Of a DNA stretch of 64,000 bases, positions 49,482 to 58,542 are shown piece by piece. Where the stretch lies: contig CAZRSF010000003.1 of assembly GCA_964602655.1 (NCBI GenBank), positions 62,001-126,000 on the forward strand, in the 5' to 3' direction. The first letter of the stretch is position 1. Every line of letters starts with the position of its first letter. The stretch comes from Moduliflexus sp964602655 (GTDB lineage Bacteria; Moduliflexota; Moduliflexia; Moduliflexales; Moduliflexaceae). Made by a program: the position numbers and the translations under genes. Below the pieces are notes generated by a model that ran no database searches, had not been told where the DNA came from, and saw only the letters and a list, made by a program, of their open reading frames with translations.

Positions 49482-51209
49482 TTACTCCTGAATTTCGAAC
49501 ACGCGAAAGCCTTGATTTCCAATGCAATAAATCACGAATTGCGAAATACGCGCCTGCGGATATTCCTGCCGCAGTCCGGCGACATATCCGGCAATCTGAA
49601 CGGTATCTTCTTCGCGCAATCGGAAATCCTCAATCGTCGTTTTGAATCGTTTGAATTCCGCGTTCGAAAAATATTTGAATTCGATCACAACACGCAGCCC
49701 GGCGAAACATTCATGAAATTTTCCCACGAATTCCAGATCGCTCCGTCCTTGAGGGTACGAGCGCTCGATGTTCCACGTAAACCATTTCGAAAGATAGCGG
49801 CTGCACAATTCGAAAAATGTGGTGCGGTAAAAATTTTCGTTGACCTGCTGAAAAATCGCTTCTGGCAGTTGCGAGACATACAACCTCCAGTAGTCGGCAA
49901 ACAACTCCTGCAGATTCGGCTGATTGACGAACCGCTGCATCATTTCGGCGTATCGTGTGGACACGTCAATATGATGCAATTCGTTAAAATATTCCGTAAA
50001 GATTTTCCGCATGTTCCCATTCGGGAGCTTCATCGAAAATTGATCCTGCTTTGTCAACATGCCTAAATAGTAGAAAGAAATCGGGTAAAAGCTTTTTTCG
50101 AAAAATTGCGACATGTTGAACTTCGAGGTCAGGAAATCGTTATCATAAGAAATGGTGTTGCTCATGAGGAGTTGATTGACGAAATCTTCCGTATTTTCTG
50201 GATTCGAGCCGGTAATGCGCCGCACCCACGACAAATCGGTGCGAAGGTTCAGGTCGGTCAGATATTCAGGAATTTTTCGCAAACCGCAGAAGTCCGCGAG
50301 AAAATACATGAGCAACGTGGAATTGTAGAGCGGCTCGCCGTCGGTCGTCACGAAATGATAGCCGTTATATTGATTTTTGAGAATCGTATCAACTTCCCCT
50401 CGCGTGGAGGGATCAAACCCGTAATCCGCATACACCTCGTCCATCAGCAGGTCAACTTCGCGTTGCGTAAAGCCGAGCATCGCCTCGAATTCCGGGTGCA
50501 GCGTGATGATACGGGCGATATTGAAGCCCGATGCCAAATCGTCAATCGTAATCGGCAGGACGCCGGTAATGAATATATTCGAAATCACACCGTTTTTGCG
50601 CCCTTCTTTCAGCGTCTTGAAAAAGCCTTTTAAAAAGCTGGAATCCGCCGTCAGTTCGCGGTAAAGCTGATCGCGAAAGGAGGTGATTAACTGATTGGCA
50701 AAGTTGTCGTACTCATCAATGATGAAATAGACGCGCGGCAGATGTTTGTTCGAAACAAACGCGAGGAATTTTTCCAGATTATCCGCCACCGACGCAGTTT
50801 CCGACATGGTCGGCAGCCCGTCTAACAGCGGTTCGTAATGATAGCGCAGCATCTCAAGTTTCGTGTTGCACTGAACGCGAAAACTTTGTTCGATCTCTTG
50901 AATCGTTTTTCCCACTGAGATCGGCGAAAAATCGAAGTGGATAACAATACATTGATTATGCGATGGCGTCGGATGCTGCCCGATCCAGGTGTGGCCGAAT
51001 AACTCGTCAAAATCGTTGGCTTGCGCCACATCATAATACGAATGCAGCGTGGTGCATAAGAGCGATTTGCCGAAACGGCGCGGACGCAAAAACACCGCGT
51101 TTTTCACCTTTTCTAATTTCGCGATATACGAGGTTTTATCAACGAAATAGCATTTATCCCGCACGAGTTCGGCGTAATTCGCGATGCCATAGGGCACTTT
51201 TTTTTCCAT
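49482..51209 (-). CDS. AAA-ATPase-like / DUF1703 (PD-(D/E)xK) protein inside the liv operon
   Basis: A 575-residue member of the large family of AAA-ATPase-like plus C-terminal PD-(D/E)xK nuclease-like proteins common in anaerobes. The N-terminus MEKKVPYGIANYAELVRDKCYFVDKT (split here: YFVDKTSYIAKLE) and the P-loop variant FLRPRRFGKSLLC are diagnostic, with Walker B VYFIIDEYDNFAN and GVLPITIDDLASGFNIA. The C-terminus has GLRVVIEFKYF (E-x-K of the nuclease core). Function is unknown. Its RBS GAGGAGGAA is made from the last codons of livG, so it is translated with the transporter operon. Confidence 0.88.
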   Translation of the reverse strand: MEKKVPYGIANYAELVRDKCYFVDKTSYIAKLEKVKNAVFLRPRRFGKSLLCTTLHSYYDVAQANDFDELFGHTWIGQHPTPSHNQCIVIHFDFSPISVGKTIQEIEQSFRVQCNTKLEMLRYHYEPLLDGLPTMSETASVADNLEKFLAFVSNKHLPRVYFIIDEYDNFANQLITSFRDQLYRELTADSSFLKGFFKTLKEGRKNGVISNIFITGVLPITIDDLASGFNIARIITLHPEFEAMLGFTQREVDLLMDEVYADYGFDPSTRGEVDTILKNQYNGYHFVTTDGEPLYNSTLLMYFLADFCGLRKIPEYLTDLNLRTDLSWVRRITGSNPENTEDFVNQLLMSNTISYDNDFLTSKFNMSQFFEKSFYPISFYYLGMLTKQDQFSMKLPNGNMRKIFTEYFNELHHIDVSTRYAEMMQRFVNQPNLQELFADYWRLYVSQLPEAIFQQVNENFYRTTFFELCSRYLSKWFTWNIERSYPQGRSDLEFVGKFHECFAGLRVVIEFKYFSNAEFKRFKTTIEDFRLREEDTVQIAGYVAGLRQEYPQARISQFVIYCIGNQGFRVFEIQE

Positions 51210-51212
51210 GGT

Positions 51213-51974
51213 TTATTCCTCCTCGTCAACCCCAAGATACGCCTCAATCACTTTCGGGTCGTTTTTCATCTGCTCCGGCGTACCTTCGGCGATTTTCGCG
51301 CCATATTCCATGACGACGATATGGCGGCAGACCCGCATCACCAAGCCCATGTCATGCTCGATCAAAAGAATCGTAATGCCGCTGTCGCGCAGATGTTGAA
51401 TCAGCCTGATAAGCTGAATGGTTTCCTGTTCGTTCATCCCGCCCGCAGGCTCATCGAGGATCAGCAATTTGGCTTCTGTGGCGAGCGCGCGGGCAATTTC
51501 CAGGAGGCGCTGATTGCCATACGATAAATTTTTCGCTAATTGCTCTTCCTGCCCGTTCAGTCCGACGATCTCCAGCGATTGCAACGCCCGAATCAGGGAT
51601 TGTCGTTCTTCTTTGCGTTGCGACGGCGTGCGCAGCATTCCAGCGAGAATGCCGGATGTCATGCGGCAATGGCAGCCGGACAGCACATTTTCCAGCACGG
51701 TCAAATCTTGAAACAGGCGAATCGTCTGGAACGTCCGGGCAATGCCGCGCTGCACGATGCGGTGCGTCTCCATGCCGACAACCGATGCGCCGTCAAAGGT
51801 AATTTTTCCGGCGTCCGGTTTATAAATACCGGTAATCAGATTGAATACCGTTGTTTTACCCGCGCCATTCGGTCCGATCAGCCCGACAATCTGGCCTTCT
51901 TCCACTTGAAACGAGACGGAATCTACGGCAGTGAGACCGCCGAAGCGTTTTGTCACGGATTGCAGAATCAGCAT
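51213..51974 (-). CDS. livG: Branched-chain amino acid ABC transporter ATPase LivG
   Basis: LivG (253 residues) is the first ATPase of the importer. Walker A is GLIGPNGAGKTTVFNLITG, signature LSYGNQRLLEIARALA, Walker B LLILDEPAGGMNEQE, with the family's ITILLIEHDMGLVM. ATG 51974 lies one base beyond the livM stop; an upstream extension in frame overlaps livM and is rejected. Confidence 0.95.
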   Translation of the reverse strand: MLILQSVTKRFGGLTAVDSVSFQVEEGQIVGLIGPNGAGKTTVFNLITGIYKPDAGKITFDGASVVGMETHRIVQRGIARTFQTIRLFQDLTVLENVLSGCHCRMTSGILAGMLRTPSQRKEERQSLIRALQSLEIVGLNGQEEQLAKNLSYGNQRLLEIARALATEAKLLILDEPAGGMNEQETIQLIRLIQHLRDSGITILLIEHDMGLVMRVCRHIVVMEYGAKIAEGTPEQMKNDPKVIEAYLGVDEEE

Positions 51975-51975
51975 G

Positions 51976-52941
51976 TCACGCCCTCCCCTCGTTTTTGAGA
52001 ACCTCTGCAATCGGGAATCTGCGCGGACGCGCCGGGAGCAGTCCGCCTTTGCGGAAAATCATCATCAACACCATCATCATGCCATAGACCAACATTCTGG
52101 CGGACGCAAAATCGCGAAACAATTCCGGCAGGCCAATGGCGAGAAACGCGCCGAAAATCACGCCCGGAATGCTGCCGGAGCCGCCGAGAATCACGATGAG
52201 AAACATTAAGACCGACTCCCAGAAACTGAATGATTCCGGGGCGATAATCGTCATTTTCGCCGCGTAGAGCGTCCCGGCCATGCCTGCCCAACACGCGCCG
52301 AGAATGAACGCCCACAGTTTATAGTGCGCGGTGTCAATGCCGCTGCCTTCAGCGGCAATCTCGTCGCCGCGCAGGTAATTCAACGCCCGGCCAAAACGGG
52401 AATAGCGTTCTAAGCGGTAAAAGAGGAAGACGGTCAGCGCGACGAAAATCCAGATCAGATAAAAAAACTGCGGCGGGCGTTTGATGACATAACCGAAAAT
52501 GCTGGGGCGCGCAATGCCGAAGATGCCGTTCGAGCCGCCGGTAATGCCGAAGATGTTGTTAATCAGCGCGATTCGGACGATTTCGCCGACGCCGATTGTC
52601 ACCATGCAGAGATAATCGCCGCGCAGATGGATAATCGGACGAGCGATAATCGCGGCGAACAGCCCCGCCGTCAAGCCGGACACAGGCAGCAGCCAGAGAA
52701 TCGGAATCTGGTAGCGCGTATTGAGAATAGCGGCGGTGTACGCGCCCACCGCATAAAACGCGGCATGTCCCAAATTGAATAAGCCCGCATGTCCCACGAT
52801 CAGGTTCAGGCTCAAGCCGAGCAGCGCGTATAAACCAACGGTATTCAGCACGTCAACCCAATATCTGTTCAGATACAGCGGCGCACATACCAGCAGCACA
52901 GAGCCGATAATATACGGAATTGTCCGGCGATCGTTCATCAT
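51976..52941 (-). CDS. livM: Branched-chain amino acid ABC permease LivM
   Basis: LivM (321 residues) is one of the two permeases, with about nine hydrophobic segments. LLGLSLNLIVGHAGLFNLGHAAFYAVGAYTAA is the typical LivM region (seen as NLIVGHAGLFNLGHAAF), and ALNYLRGDEIAAEGSGIDTAHYKLWAF holds the EAA-like loop that contacts the ATPases. It overlaps livH by 4 bp. Confidence 0.94.
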   Translation of the reverse strand: MMNDRRTIPYIIGSVLLVCAPLYLNRYWVDVLNTVGLYALLGLSLNLIVGHAGLFNLGHAAFYAVGAYTAAILNTRYQIPILWLLPVSGLTAGLFAAIIARPIIHLRGDYLCMVTIGVGEIVRIALINNIFGITGGSNGIFGIARPSIFGYVIKRPPQFFYLIWIFVALTVFLFYRLERYSRFGRALNYLRGDEIAAEGSGIDTAHYKLWAFILGACWAGMAGTLYAAKMTIIAPESFSFWESVLMFLIVILGGSGSIPGVIFGAFLAIGLPELFRDFASARMLVYGMMMVLMMIFRKGGLLPARPRRFPIAEVLKNEGRA

Positions 52942-53858
52942 ACTTTTTCCGCCACCCTTTCTCCAAGCAAACCGGTCGGTCTGACAATCAAAATCACAAT
53001 CAACACAAAAAAAGCAATCGCGTCTTTCCAGGCAATCGAAATATACGCAGAACCGAGCGCTTCGATCACGCCGAGCAGCAGGCCGCCCAACATCGCGCCG
53101 GGAATATTGCCGATGCCGCCGAGAATCGCGGCGGTAAAGGCTTTCAAGCCATAGACCCAGCCCATCGTAAAATTGACCTGCCCGTAATACAGGCCGACCA
53201 TGAGTCCCGCCATACCACCGAGCGCCGGGCCAATTAAGAACACAATCAAAATGACGCGATCCACGTCAATGCCCATCAACCGAGCCGCCCCTTGATCTAT
53301 CGCGGTCGCGCGGATCGCTGTGCCGAATTTGGTTTTTTGGATGAACAGATAGAGGGCAATCATCAACACGACCGAAATCGCAAAGAGGATGATGCGCATC
53401 AAGGGAATCGAGACGCCGAACAGCGAGACGGTCGTCGGCGGCAGAACGTGCTGCGGATAGACTAACAGCCGCGCGCCATACACCAGCATAATCGCGTTTT
53501 GCAGCACGATTGACGCGCCGAGCGCCGATACGACGACCGAGAGGCGGGGCGAATTACGCAGCGGACGATAGGCGGCGCGTTCTAAGGCGGCGCCGACAAA
53601 TCCGACTAATCCCATCACCAGAATTGCCAACAGCGAAATACCGATAAATACGCCGAAGATGTTGTGCAAGGCGATAGAGGTCAAAATCGTCATGCCGAGA
53701 TACGCGCCGAGCGTAAACAGGTCGCCATGCGCAAAATTAATCAAGCGCATAACGCCATAGACCATCGTGTAGCCGAGGGCAATCAGGGCGTAAATGCCGC
53801 CAATCGCCAGACCATTCGTGAATTGTTGGAGAAATTGTTCCATAAAAGTTTTCATCAA
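52938..53858 (-). CDS. livH: Branched-chain amino acid ABC permease LivH
   Basis: LivH (306 residues) is the other permease. GLAIGGIYALIALGYTMVYG, MRLINFAHGDLFTLGAYLG and the coupling loop GTAIRATAIDQGAARLMGID are characteristic. Two Met codons and MEQF are all possible starts; the first is used. Upstream lie two palindromes and then livK. Confidence 0.94.
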   Translation of the reverse strand: MMKTFMEQFLQQFTNGLAIGGIYALIALGYTMVYGVMRLINFAHGDLFTLGAYLGMTILTSIALHNIFGVFIGISLLAILVMGLVGFVGAALERAAYRPLRNSPRLSVVVSALGASIVLQNAIMLVYGARLLVYPQHVLPPTTVSLFGVSIPLMRIILFAISVVLMIALYLFIQKTKFGTAIRATAIDQGAARLMGIDVDRVILIVFLIGPALGGMAGLMVGLYYGQVNFTMGWVYGLKAFTAAILGGIGNIPGAMLGGLLLGVIEALGSAYISIAWKDAIAFFVLIVILIVRPTGLLGERVAEKV

Positions 53859-53917
53859 TCATGCTGAATGACATCGAAGAGACGTATGGAAGATTGGCTA
53901 TTCGCATGTTCGCCTCT

Positions 53918-53937
53918 CTCCGGGCTAAAGCCCGGAG
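53918..53937. repeat. Short perfect palindrome between livK and livH
   Basis: CTCCGGGCT and AGCCCGGAG around AA form a 20-bp palindrome about 60 bp upstream of livH on the minus strand. Confidence 0.6.
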
Positions 53938-53982
53938 TTAGTCATCAGAAGTTACGCATCACATCGAATATAGGTTTAAACA

Positions 53983-54024
53983 CGACAAGACCTGCAAGTC
54001 AATCGCATCTCGCAGGTCTTGTCG
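53983..54024. repeat. Stem-loop between livK and livH
   Basis: CGACAAGACCTGC and GCAGGTCTTGTCG around a 16-nt loop lie 29 bp after the livK stop (minus strand). A partial terminator that lowers permease relative to binding-protein expression would be typical at this site. Confidence 0.65.
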
Positions 54025-54053
54025 CGGCTCACCGTGCCATGCGGCGGTGTGAC

Positions 54054-55166
54054 TTACTCCGCCTGCAACACGAATTTTCCGCCGGTTACGCTATAGACTT
54101 TATAGAGTTCGCCGACGCGATCGCCTTTTTCATTGAACGCTAACGCGCCTGTCAATCCGGCGAAATCTTTACCGCTATGCAGATATTCAGCGATTTTCGC
54201 CGTATCCGCGCCGCCAGTCGCTTCGATAGCGGCCACCGCCACACGGAAGCCGTCGCCAGCTAGCACCGCCCAGATCGATCCCGGCGCTGCGCCGTTATAT
54301 TTCGCGGCATACGCGCTCAAAAACGCTTTGGCTTCTTCGGAAGCGAGGTCTTGCGGCACCGGCGGGCTTAAAAACAAATATCCTTCAGCCGTATCGCCCG
54401 CGATTTTGAGCAAATCCGGGTTATTCGTGGCGTCGCCGCCGAGGAAGGCCACGTCCCAGCCCATCTCTTTCTTCTGCTTCAAGAGCATGCCCGCTTCAGG
54501 ATAGTAGCCGGTAAAAAAGACGCCGTCCGGACCAGCGGCTTTGAGTTTGGTCAAGATCGCGGTATAATCGCGTTCGCCAGGGGTCAGCGCATCGTAAAAG
54601 ACGATCTCGACTTTTCCATCTAACAGGGCTTTGGCTTCATCGGCCAACCCTTTGGAATACGTGGTGTTGTCGTGCAGAATCGCCACTTTTTTCCAGCCTT
54701 TTTTCTCAACGGTCTGAGCGGCCACGCGGCCTTGTTCGTCATCGCGCGTCGAGGTTCTGAAAAAATATTGCAACCCTTTTTCTGTTAAACGCACAGCGGT
54801 CGAGCCATTCGCAATCTGCACGATCTGATTTTCATCGTAAATCGTTTGCGAGGCTTCCGTCACGGAAGAACCATACGTGCCAATCACGACGGCCACGCCC
54901 TGCGTCGAAAGTTTTTGCGCGGCCAACGCGGCGGTTTTCGGATCGCCGCCGTCGTCTTCGGTAATCAATTCCACTTGCTGCCCAAGCGCTCCGCCTTTCG
55001 CGTTGACTTCCTCGACAAGCAATTCCACAATCTGTTTCATATCCTGACCTTCGCTCGCCCATGAGCCTGTCAATGGCGCCATTAACCCGATTTTTATCGT
55101 GTCTGCGGCTCCGGCCAGATTTGCCATCAAACATACCGCCAAAGCGAAAAATAGACATTTTTTCAT
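54054..55166 (-). CDS. livK: Branched-chain amino acid ABC transporter substrate-binding protein
   Basis: A 370-residue periplasmic binding protein with a signal peptide (MKKCLFFALAVCLMANLAGAA) followed by the Leu/Ile/Val-binding fold: IKIGLMAPLTGSWASEGQDM, VIGTYGSSVTEASQTIYDE, VAILHDNTTYSKGLADEAK and FFTGYYPEAGMLLKQKKEMG. It leads the livKHMGF operon. AAAGGAGC precedes the ATG; a TTGACA on this strand at 55297-55292 may be the -35 box, though no good -10 follows. Confidence 0.93.
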   Translation of the reverse strand: MKKCLFFALAVCLMANLAGAADTIKIGLMAPLTGSWASEGQDMKQIVELLVEEVNAKGGALGQQVELITEDDGGDPKTAALAAQKLSTQGVAVVIGTYGSSVTEASQTIYDENQIVQIANGSTAVRLTEKGLQYFFRTSTRDDEQGRVAAQTVEKKGWKKVAILHDNTTYSKGLADEAKALLDGKVEIVFYDALTPGERDYTAILTKLKAAGPDGVFFTGYYPEAGMLLKQKKEMGWDVAFLGGDATNNPDLLKIAGDTAEGYLFLSPPVPQDLASEEAKAFLSAYAAKYNGAAPGSIWAVLAGDGFRVAVAAIEATGGADTAKIAEYLHSGKDFAGLTGALAFNEKGDRVGELYKVYSVTGGKFVLQAE

Positions 55167-55369
55167 ACGCTGCTACCGCTCCTTTTCTGTATCGAGAGCC
55201 TCACGCTGTGACACTCTCGGATACATGGATTTGTTGGGAATACAAAGGCATGAAATGTGACAAATTTGTCTACGTTGAAACCGAATGATTCTGTCAAGAA
55301 CTTTCTCTAAAAATTACGGCCTTCCGGCATTATTGCGACGAGTTCGACAGAGACCAGCTGCATGTCGTT

Positions 55370-57721
55370 CTACGCCGGAAACGTCTCGATATACTTCCGC
55401 AGCCATTGCTCGAACAGCGGCACGCGCATTTTCCAGCCGTCGCCATCTTTGACGATATAGCCGTGCAATTCGAGGCGGGAACGGCTGACCGGATCGGTCG
55501 GCGTTTCGCCTGCGAGAATCTGCTTCACCGTCGCCCGCTCCGCCGGAGCGCAGAACTGCGTCCAGAAAATCTGAATCGTCAGGTTTTCCCGGAACAGCGT
55601 CTTTTCCGCCAATACCTGATTCAAATCCTCATGCGTCATCTGGCGGTGATTCGTCATGTTGGCGAGATTGACCATTTCGCTGCATATCTGCTGCACAAGC
55701 GCGGGATGGCCTTGCGTCAGGTCAAAGATGCGATTGGCGAGATCGTCGGCATAGATAAGGCCGAAATCAGGCGTGGGATGTTGAATCAGATGCAGCACGT
55801 CTGGCCGCTTGAGGTAATCCACCCGCAGATGCTTGACCTGCACGAAATATTCGTTCCAGTTCGGCTGCTGCAATTCCGAGAAAAACCGCGCCCCGACAAA
55901 GAGAAACACCACTTGATTCTGCTGCTGCGAAAAGCTGCGCATCACGCCCAACAGCCGCGCCGCCTGCTGCGGGTCCCGCTGGAAAATGTCGTCGTGCAGG
56001 ATTTCGTATTCGTCGAACGCTAACACCAGCTTGAAATCTTTGCCGTTGACGAGTTGCGCGACATATTCCCGAAATTCGCCCCACGCCCGCAGCCAATCTC
56101 CCGGCGGATTCCATGCGGCTTCTTCCTGAATGGAGAAGGCTTTGTTGATGGTGTTTCGCAACGCGAAAAAGAAACCGCCGAGCGTCCGATCTTCAAGCCC
56201 TTGCAAATCATACGACACAATCTTGAAACGCGCTCCCAACAAGAGTGGCAAAAAGTTGAGCAGGCTGGTTTTGCCGACACGTCGCTGACCCTGAATCAGA
56301 AAGAGCGGCATCTGGCGGGCGGTTAAGATTTCAAACGAAAGGGTGTCTTTCAGATCATCGCGCCCGACGAAAATTCTGTCATCGAGTTGCGCTTGCAACG
56401 CTTCGCCCGATTTATAGAGATTCGAGGCCATCGGTTCGAGGAGTTGCGCCTGTTGTTTCAACGTGTCGAGATATTCCGCCGACACCTTGAGCCAAACGTC
56501 AATCGCGTCTAAATAGAAGCGATTCCATCTGCGCGATTCTACAAGCGTTTGCAAGCGAAACGCCGTCAGCATCTCGAAAAATTGCTCGAACGCCTCTTTT
56601 TTCAGGGTGACTTGCGTCTGCGTCTGGCTGTTGATCAATTGCGTTCGCAGGTGTTCAACGTTGGTAATCCAATTTTCAGAAGGATGTAATTTCTTCTGAT
56701 TTTCTGGAAGTGATGGAGCAATTAACACACCTGCATTTAAGTTAATAGCCTGTTGCTGCCATGCCCCTGAACTCGCGGCATGGAGAATCTGTGCGACAAG
56801 CTGCGTTTGTAATGGACGATATTCTAAAAAAAATTCAGCAAGATCAAATGCGATGGCAGGCTGTTGTTGAGCCAAACGAATCAACTTACGATTGACAAGC
56901 CAGAGGGGAATTAATATTTGTCCATCTTTTAAATAGGAATTTCGCTCTAAATCGTTAGCAAATATGCTATAAATGATATGGCAGAAATATAATGGAATTC
57001 TACACTTCATAAGAAAAAACAGAGATAGGAAACCAATTCCAACAAAACTAAAATTCTGCATTCCAAATTTCCTGAATACTATGTAGTCAAGACTAAAGCT
57101 TATTATGCTAATTATATAGATTAGGATTAAACCTAATCTTCTGCGAAAGAAATCGCTAATGCCATCCTGATCCCCTCCGATAAATACTGTACACAGTATG
57201 CCTGCAAGTAAGCTGAGCATAATTTCAACAGGACTAAAACCCATTATACTATTAAATCCATTGCTGAATCCTATGCCAAAACCAATTCCAATGCCTAATT
57301 CAATTCCAAGCCCCATCCCAAGCCAAATGAAAAAAAGTCGCGGAGGAAGAATAAGCCAAAATCCCAATAAAATGCAAAACCCGCCGACAAGCGTTATAAA
57401 AACTTTAAAGATGCTTTCTTTTATGATAAAGACATAACGAAAAAACATGTCAGGATATTGGTTCCATTTAGTAAAAAACATTGGCGTATATACTTCTGGA
57501 ATTCGTGATGGAATATTGCTAACAACAAAGATAAATATTGCGGTTAGCCAAAGTATAACTGCGCTGATTATTATATAAGGACAAGCCTTTAAGAACCAAT
57601 ATAACACCTTTCTTTTAGAAAGCGTTGCTGAAAATTTTTCCAAAAATATTGGCTCGAAAATCGTCCAGCGCAGCAGGTCAAGGCCGTTTTTCGGTTCGGT
57701 CGGCATCTGGAAGCGGGACAT
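55370..57721 (-). CDS. Membrane-anchored STAND/AAA-like ATPase
   Basis: A 783-residue protein of two unlike halves. Residues 1 to about 300 hold several hydrophobic segments (YIIISAVILWLTAIFIFVV, GGFCILLGFWLILPP, a Gly/Ile-rich stretch, LILIYIISIISFSL) and are encoded by visibly AT-rich DNA. Residues about 450-783 are a P-loop ATPase: IFVGRDDLKDTL, Walker A LIQGQRRVGKTSLL near 475-485, Walker B KLVLAFDEYEIL near 565, QGHPALVQQIC, and a C-terminal winged-helix region (SRSRLELHGYIVKDGDG). This matches STAND-like signal ATPases. The start at 57721 avoids codons that come from a palindrome. Function unknown; it heads a possible conflict or signalling island. Confidence 0.75.
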   Translation of the reverse strand: MSRFQMPTEPKNGLDLLRWTIFEPIFLEKFSATLSKRKVLYWFLKACPYIIISAVILWLTAIFIFVVSNIPSRIPEVYTPMFFTKWNQYPDMFFRYVFIIKESIFKVFITLVGGFCILLGFWLILPPRLFFIWLGMGLGIELGIGIGFGIGFSNGFNSIMGFSPVEIMLSLLAGILCTVFIGGDQDGISDFFRRRLGLILIYIISIISFSLDYIVFRKFGMQNFSFVGIGFLSLFFLMKCRIPLYFCHIIYSIFANDLERNSYLKDGQILIPLWLVNRKLIRLAQQQPAIAFDLAEFFLEYRPLQTQLVAQILHAASSGAWQQQAINLNAGVLIAPSLPENQKKLHPSENWITNVEHLRTQLINSQTQTQVTLKKEAFEQFFEMLTAFRLQTLVESRRWNRFYLDAIDVWLKVSAEYLDTLKQQAQLLEPMASNLYKSGEALQAQLDDRIFVGRDDLKDTLSFEILTARQMPLFLIQGQRRVGKTSLLNFLPLLLGARFKIVSYDLQGLEDRTLGGFFFALRNTINKAFSIQEEAAWNPPGDWLRAWGEFREYVAQLVNGKDFKLVLAFDEYEILHDDIFQRDPQQAARLLGVMRSFSQQQNQVVFLFVGARFFSELQQPNWNEYFVQVKHLRVDYLKRPDVLHLIQHPTPDFGLIYADDLANRIFDLTQGHPALVQQICSEMVNLANMTNHRQMTHEDLNQVLAEKTLFRENLTIQIFWTQFCAPAERATVKQILAGETPTDPVSRSRLELHGYIVKDGDGWKMRVPLFEQWLRKYIETFPA

Positions 57722-57736
57722 GATGGGGAACGACAG

Positions 57737-57792
57737 GGATGCGTGTAAGAAAGGATGAAAGCGTTCGGCGTTATCCTTTCTTACACGCATCC
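57737..57792. repeat. Perfect 20-bp-arm inverted repeat upstream of the membrane ATPase
   Basis: GGATGCGTGTAAGAAAGGAT and its exact complement enclose a 16-nt loop, filling the gap between the ATPase start (57721) and the end of the next gene (57804). Confidence 0.85.
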
Positions 57793-57803
57793 TTGTAGTT
57801 TTG

Positions 57804-58199
57804 TTACACAATCTGTTCTCGGAGATACGCCAAAAACTTGAACAACGATAATTCTTCGGTCAATTCGAGCGTCGCCTTCCCGCGTCCGTGTTTGTGCGGC
57901 ACGAGTTCGAAGAGATGTTTTTTGCTCTCTTTGCCGAATTTCTGCTGCAATACTTGACGATCCGGGTAATTATCGAATCCAACGATAACTTCGCTCTCGC
58001 GAATGACATAATACGAATACATCCGACCGGTCAGCGAATAAATCTCTTTGATATGAACCTCGTAATCGCCGAACATGCCGACAACCTCCCACAGCCCCCG
58101 ATCCGGATTGAGATCAAGGCGGTCTATTCGAATCGTGTCTAATGTGTCGTACACACGCCCTTTCAGCGTTTCGAAATCGCGTCGAGCCGGGATTGCCAT
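57804..58199 (-). CDS. DUF6516/TumE-like small protein, possible toxin
   Basis: A 131-residue protein. The central YSYYVIRESEVIVGFDNYPDRQ and the later LFELVPHKHGRG resemble the TumE/DUF6516 toxin family, where an Arg-Tyr-Asp-Asn strand is followed by an HxH-type segment. The match is by eye and modest. Its 5' end overlaps the upstream small gene by 37 bp, as in tightly coupled toxin-antitoxin pairs. Together they separate two ATPase genes. Confidence 0.5.
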   Translation of the reverse strand: MAIPARRDFETLKGRVYDTLDTIRIDRLDLNPDRGLWEVVGMFGDYEVHIKEIYSLTGRMYSYYVIRESEVIVGFDNYPDRQVLQQKFGKESKKHLFELVPHKHGRGKATLELTEELSLFKFLAYLREQIV

Positions 58200-58492
58200 G
58201 TCTGATATTCCTCATTCCAGTAATGCCATTCCAGCGCGTCCTGTTCCCAGGTAGGGCGCTGCGCTTCGATGCGTCGCAGGAAATCGGCGTCGGTTTGTAC
58301 GGACTCGCTGAACGCCGCATAACCGCATTGATAGATGCGCTGATATTCCTCAAGGCGTTCCGCTGCCCTGCGAATGCGCCGCTGGCATTGCTCGATGGAA
58401 TATGAACGCAGCGCGTCTTTGACGATAGAGATGGGTTCTCCAAAGAGTTCCATCGTTTCGAACCATTCATCTTCAAGCGTAATTGTGTGCAT
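58163..58492 (-). CDS. Small helical partner protein, possible antitoxin
   Basis: A 109-residue protein of unrecognised family, rich in Glu, Arg, Gln and Tyr and predicted helical (VKDALRSYSIEQCQRRIRRA, AERLEEYQRIYQCGYAAF, ALEWHYWNEEYQTWQSRLDA). It overlaps the downstream TumE-like gene by 37 bp. MHTITLEDEW at 58492 is the best start, because the frame upstream runs into a palindrome; no clear RBS is visible. Antitoxin status rests only on gene order and overlap. Confidence 0.5.
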   Translation of the reverse strand: MHTITLEDEWFETMELFGEPISIVKDALRSYSIEQCQRRIRRAAERLEEYQRIYQCGYAAFSESVQTDADFLRRIEAQRPTWEQDALEWHYWNEEYQTWQSRLDAISKR

Positions 58493-58503
58493 ATTGTCGC
58501 GAT

Positions 58504-58536
58504 AGCTGTCAGACACGTTCAACGTGTCTGCCAGCT
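58504..58536. repeat. Family B palindrome between ATPase and small-gene pair
   Basis: AGCTGTCAGACACGTT and AACGTGTCTGCCAGCT around one base (one mismatch) fill the 50-bp gap. Confidence 0.85.
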
Positions 58537-58542
58537 TTGGGG

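Noticed and set aside
57722..57811. N-terminal extension of the membrane ATPase
   Set aside because: It is encoded by the perfect inverted repeat at 57737-57792 and overlaps the neighbouring gene's end.
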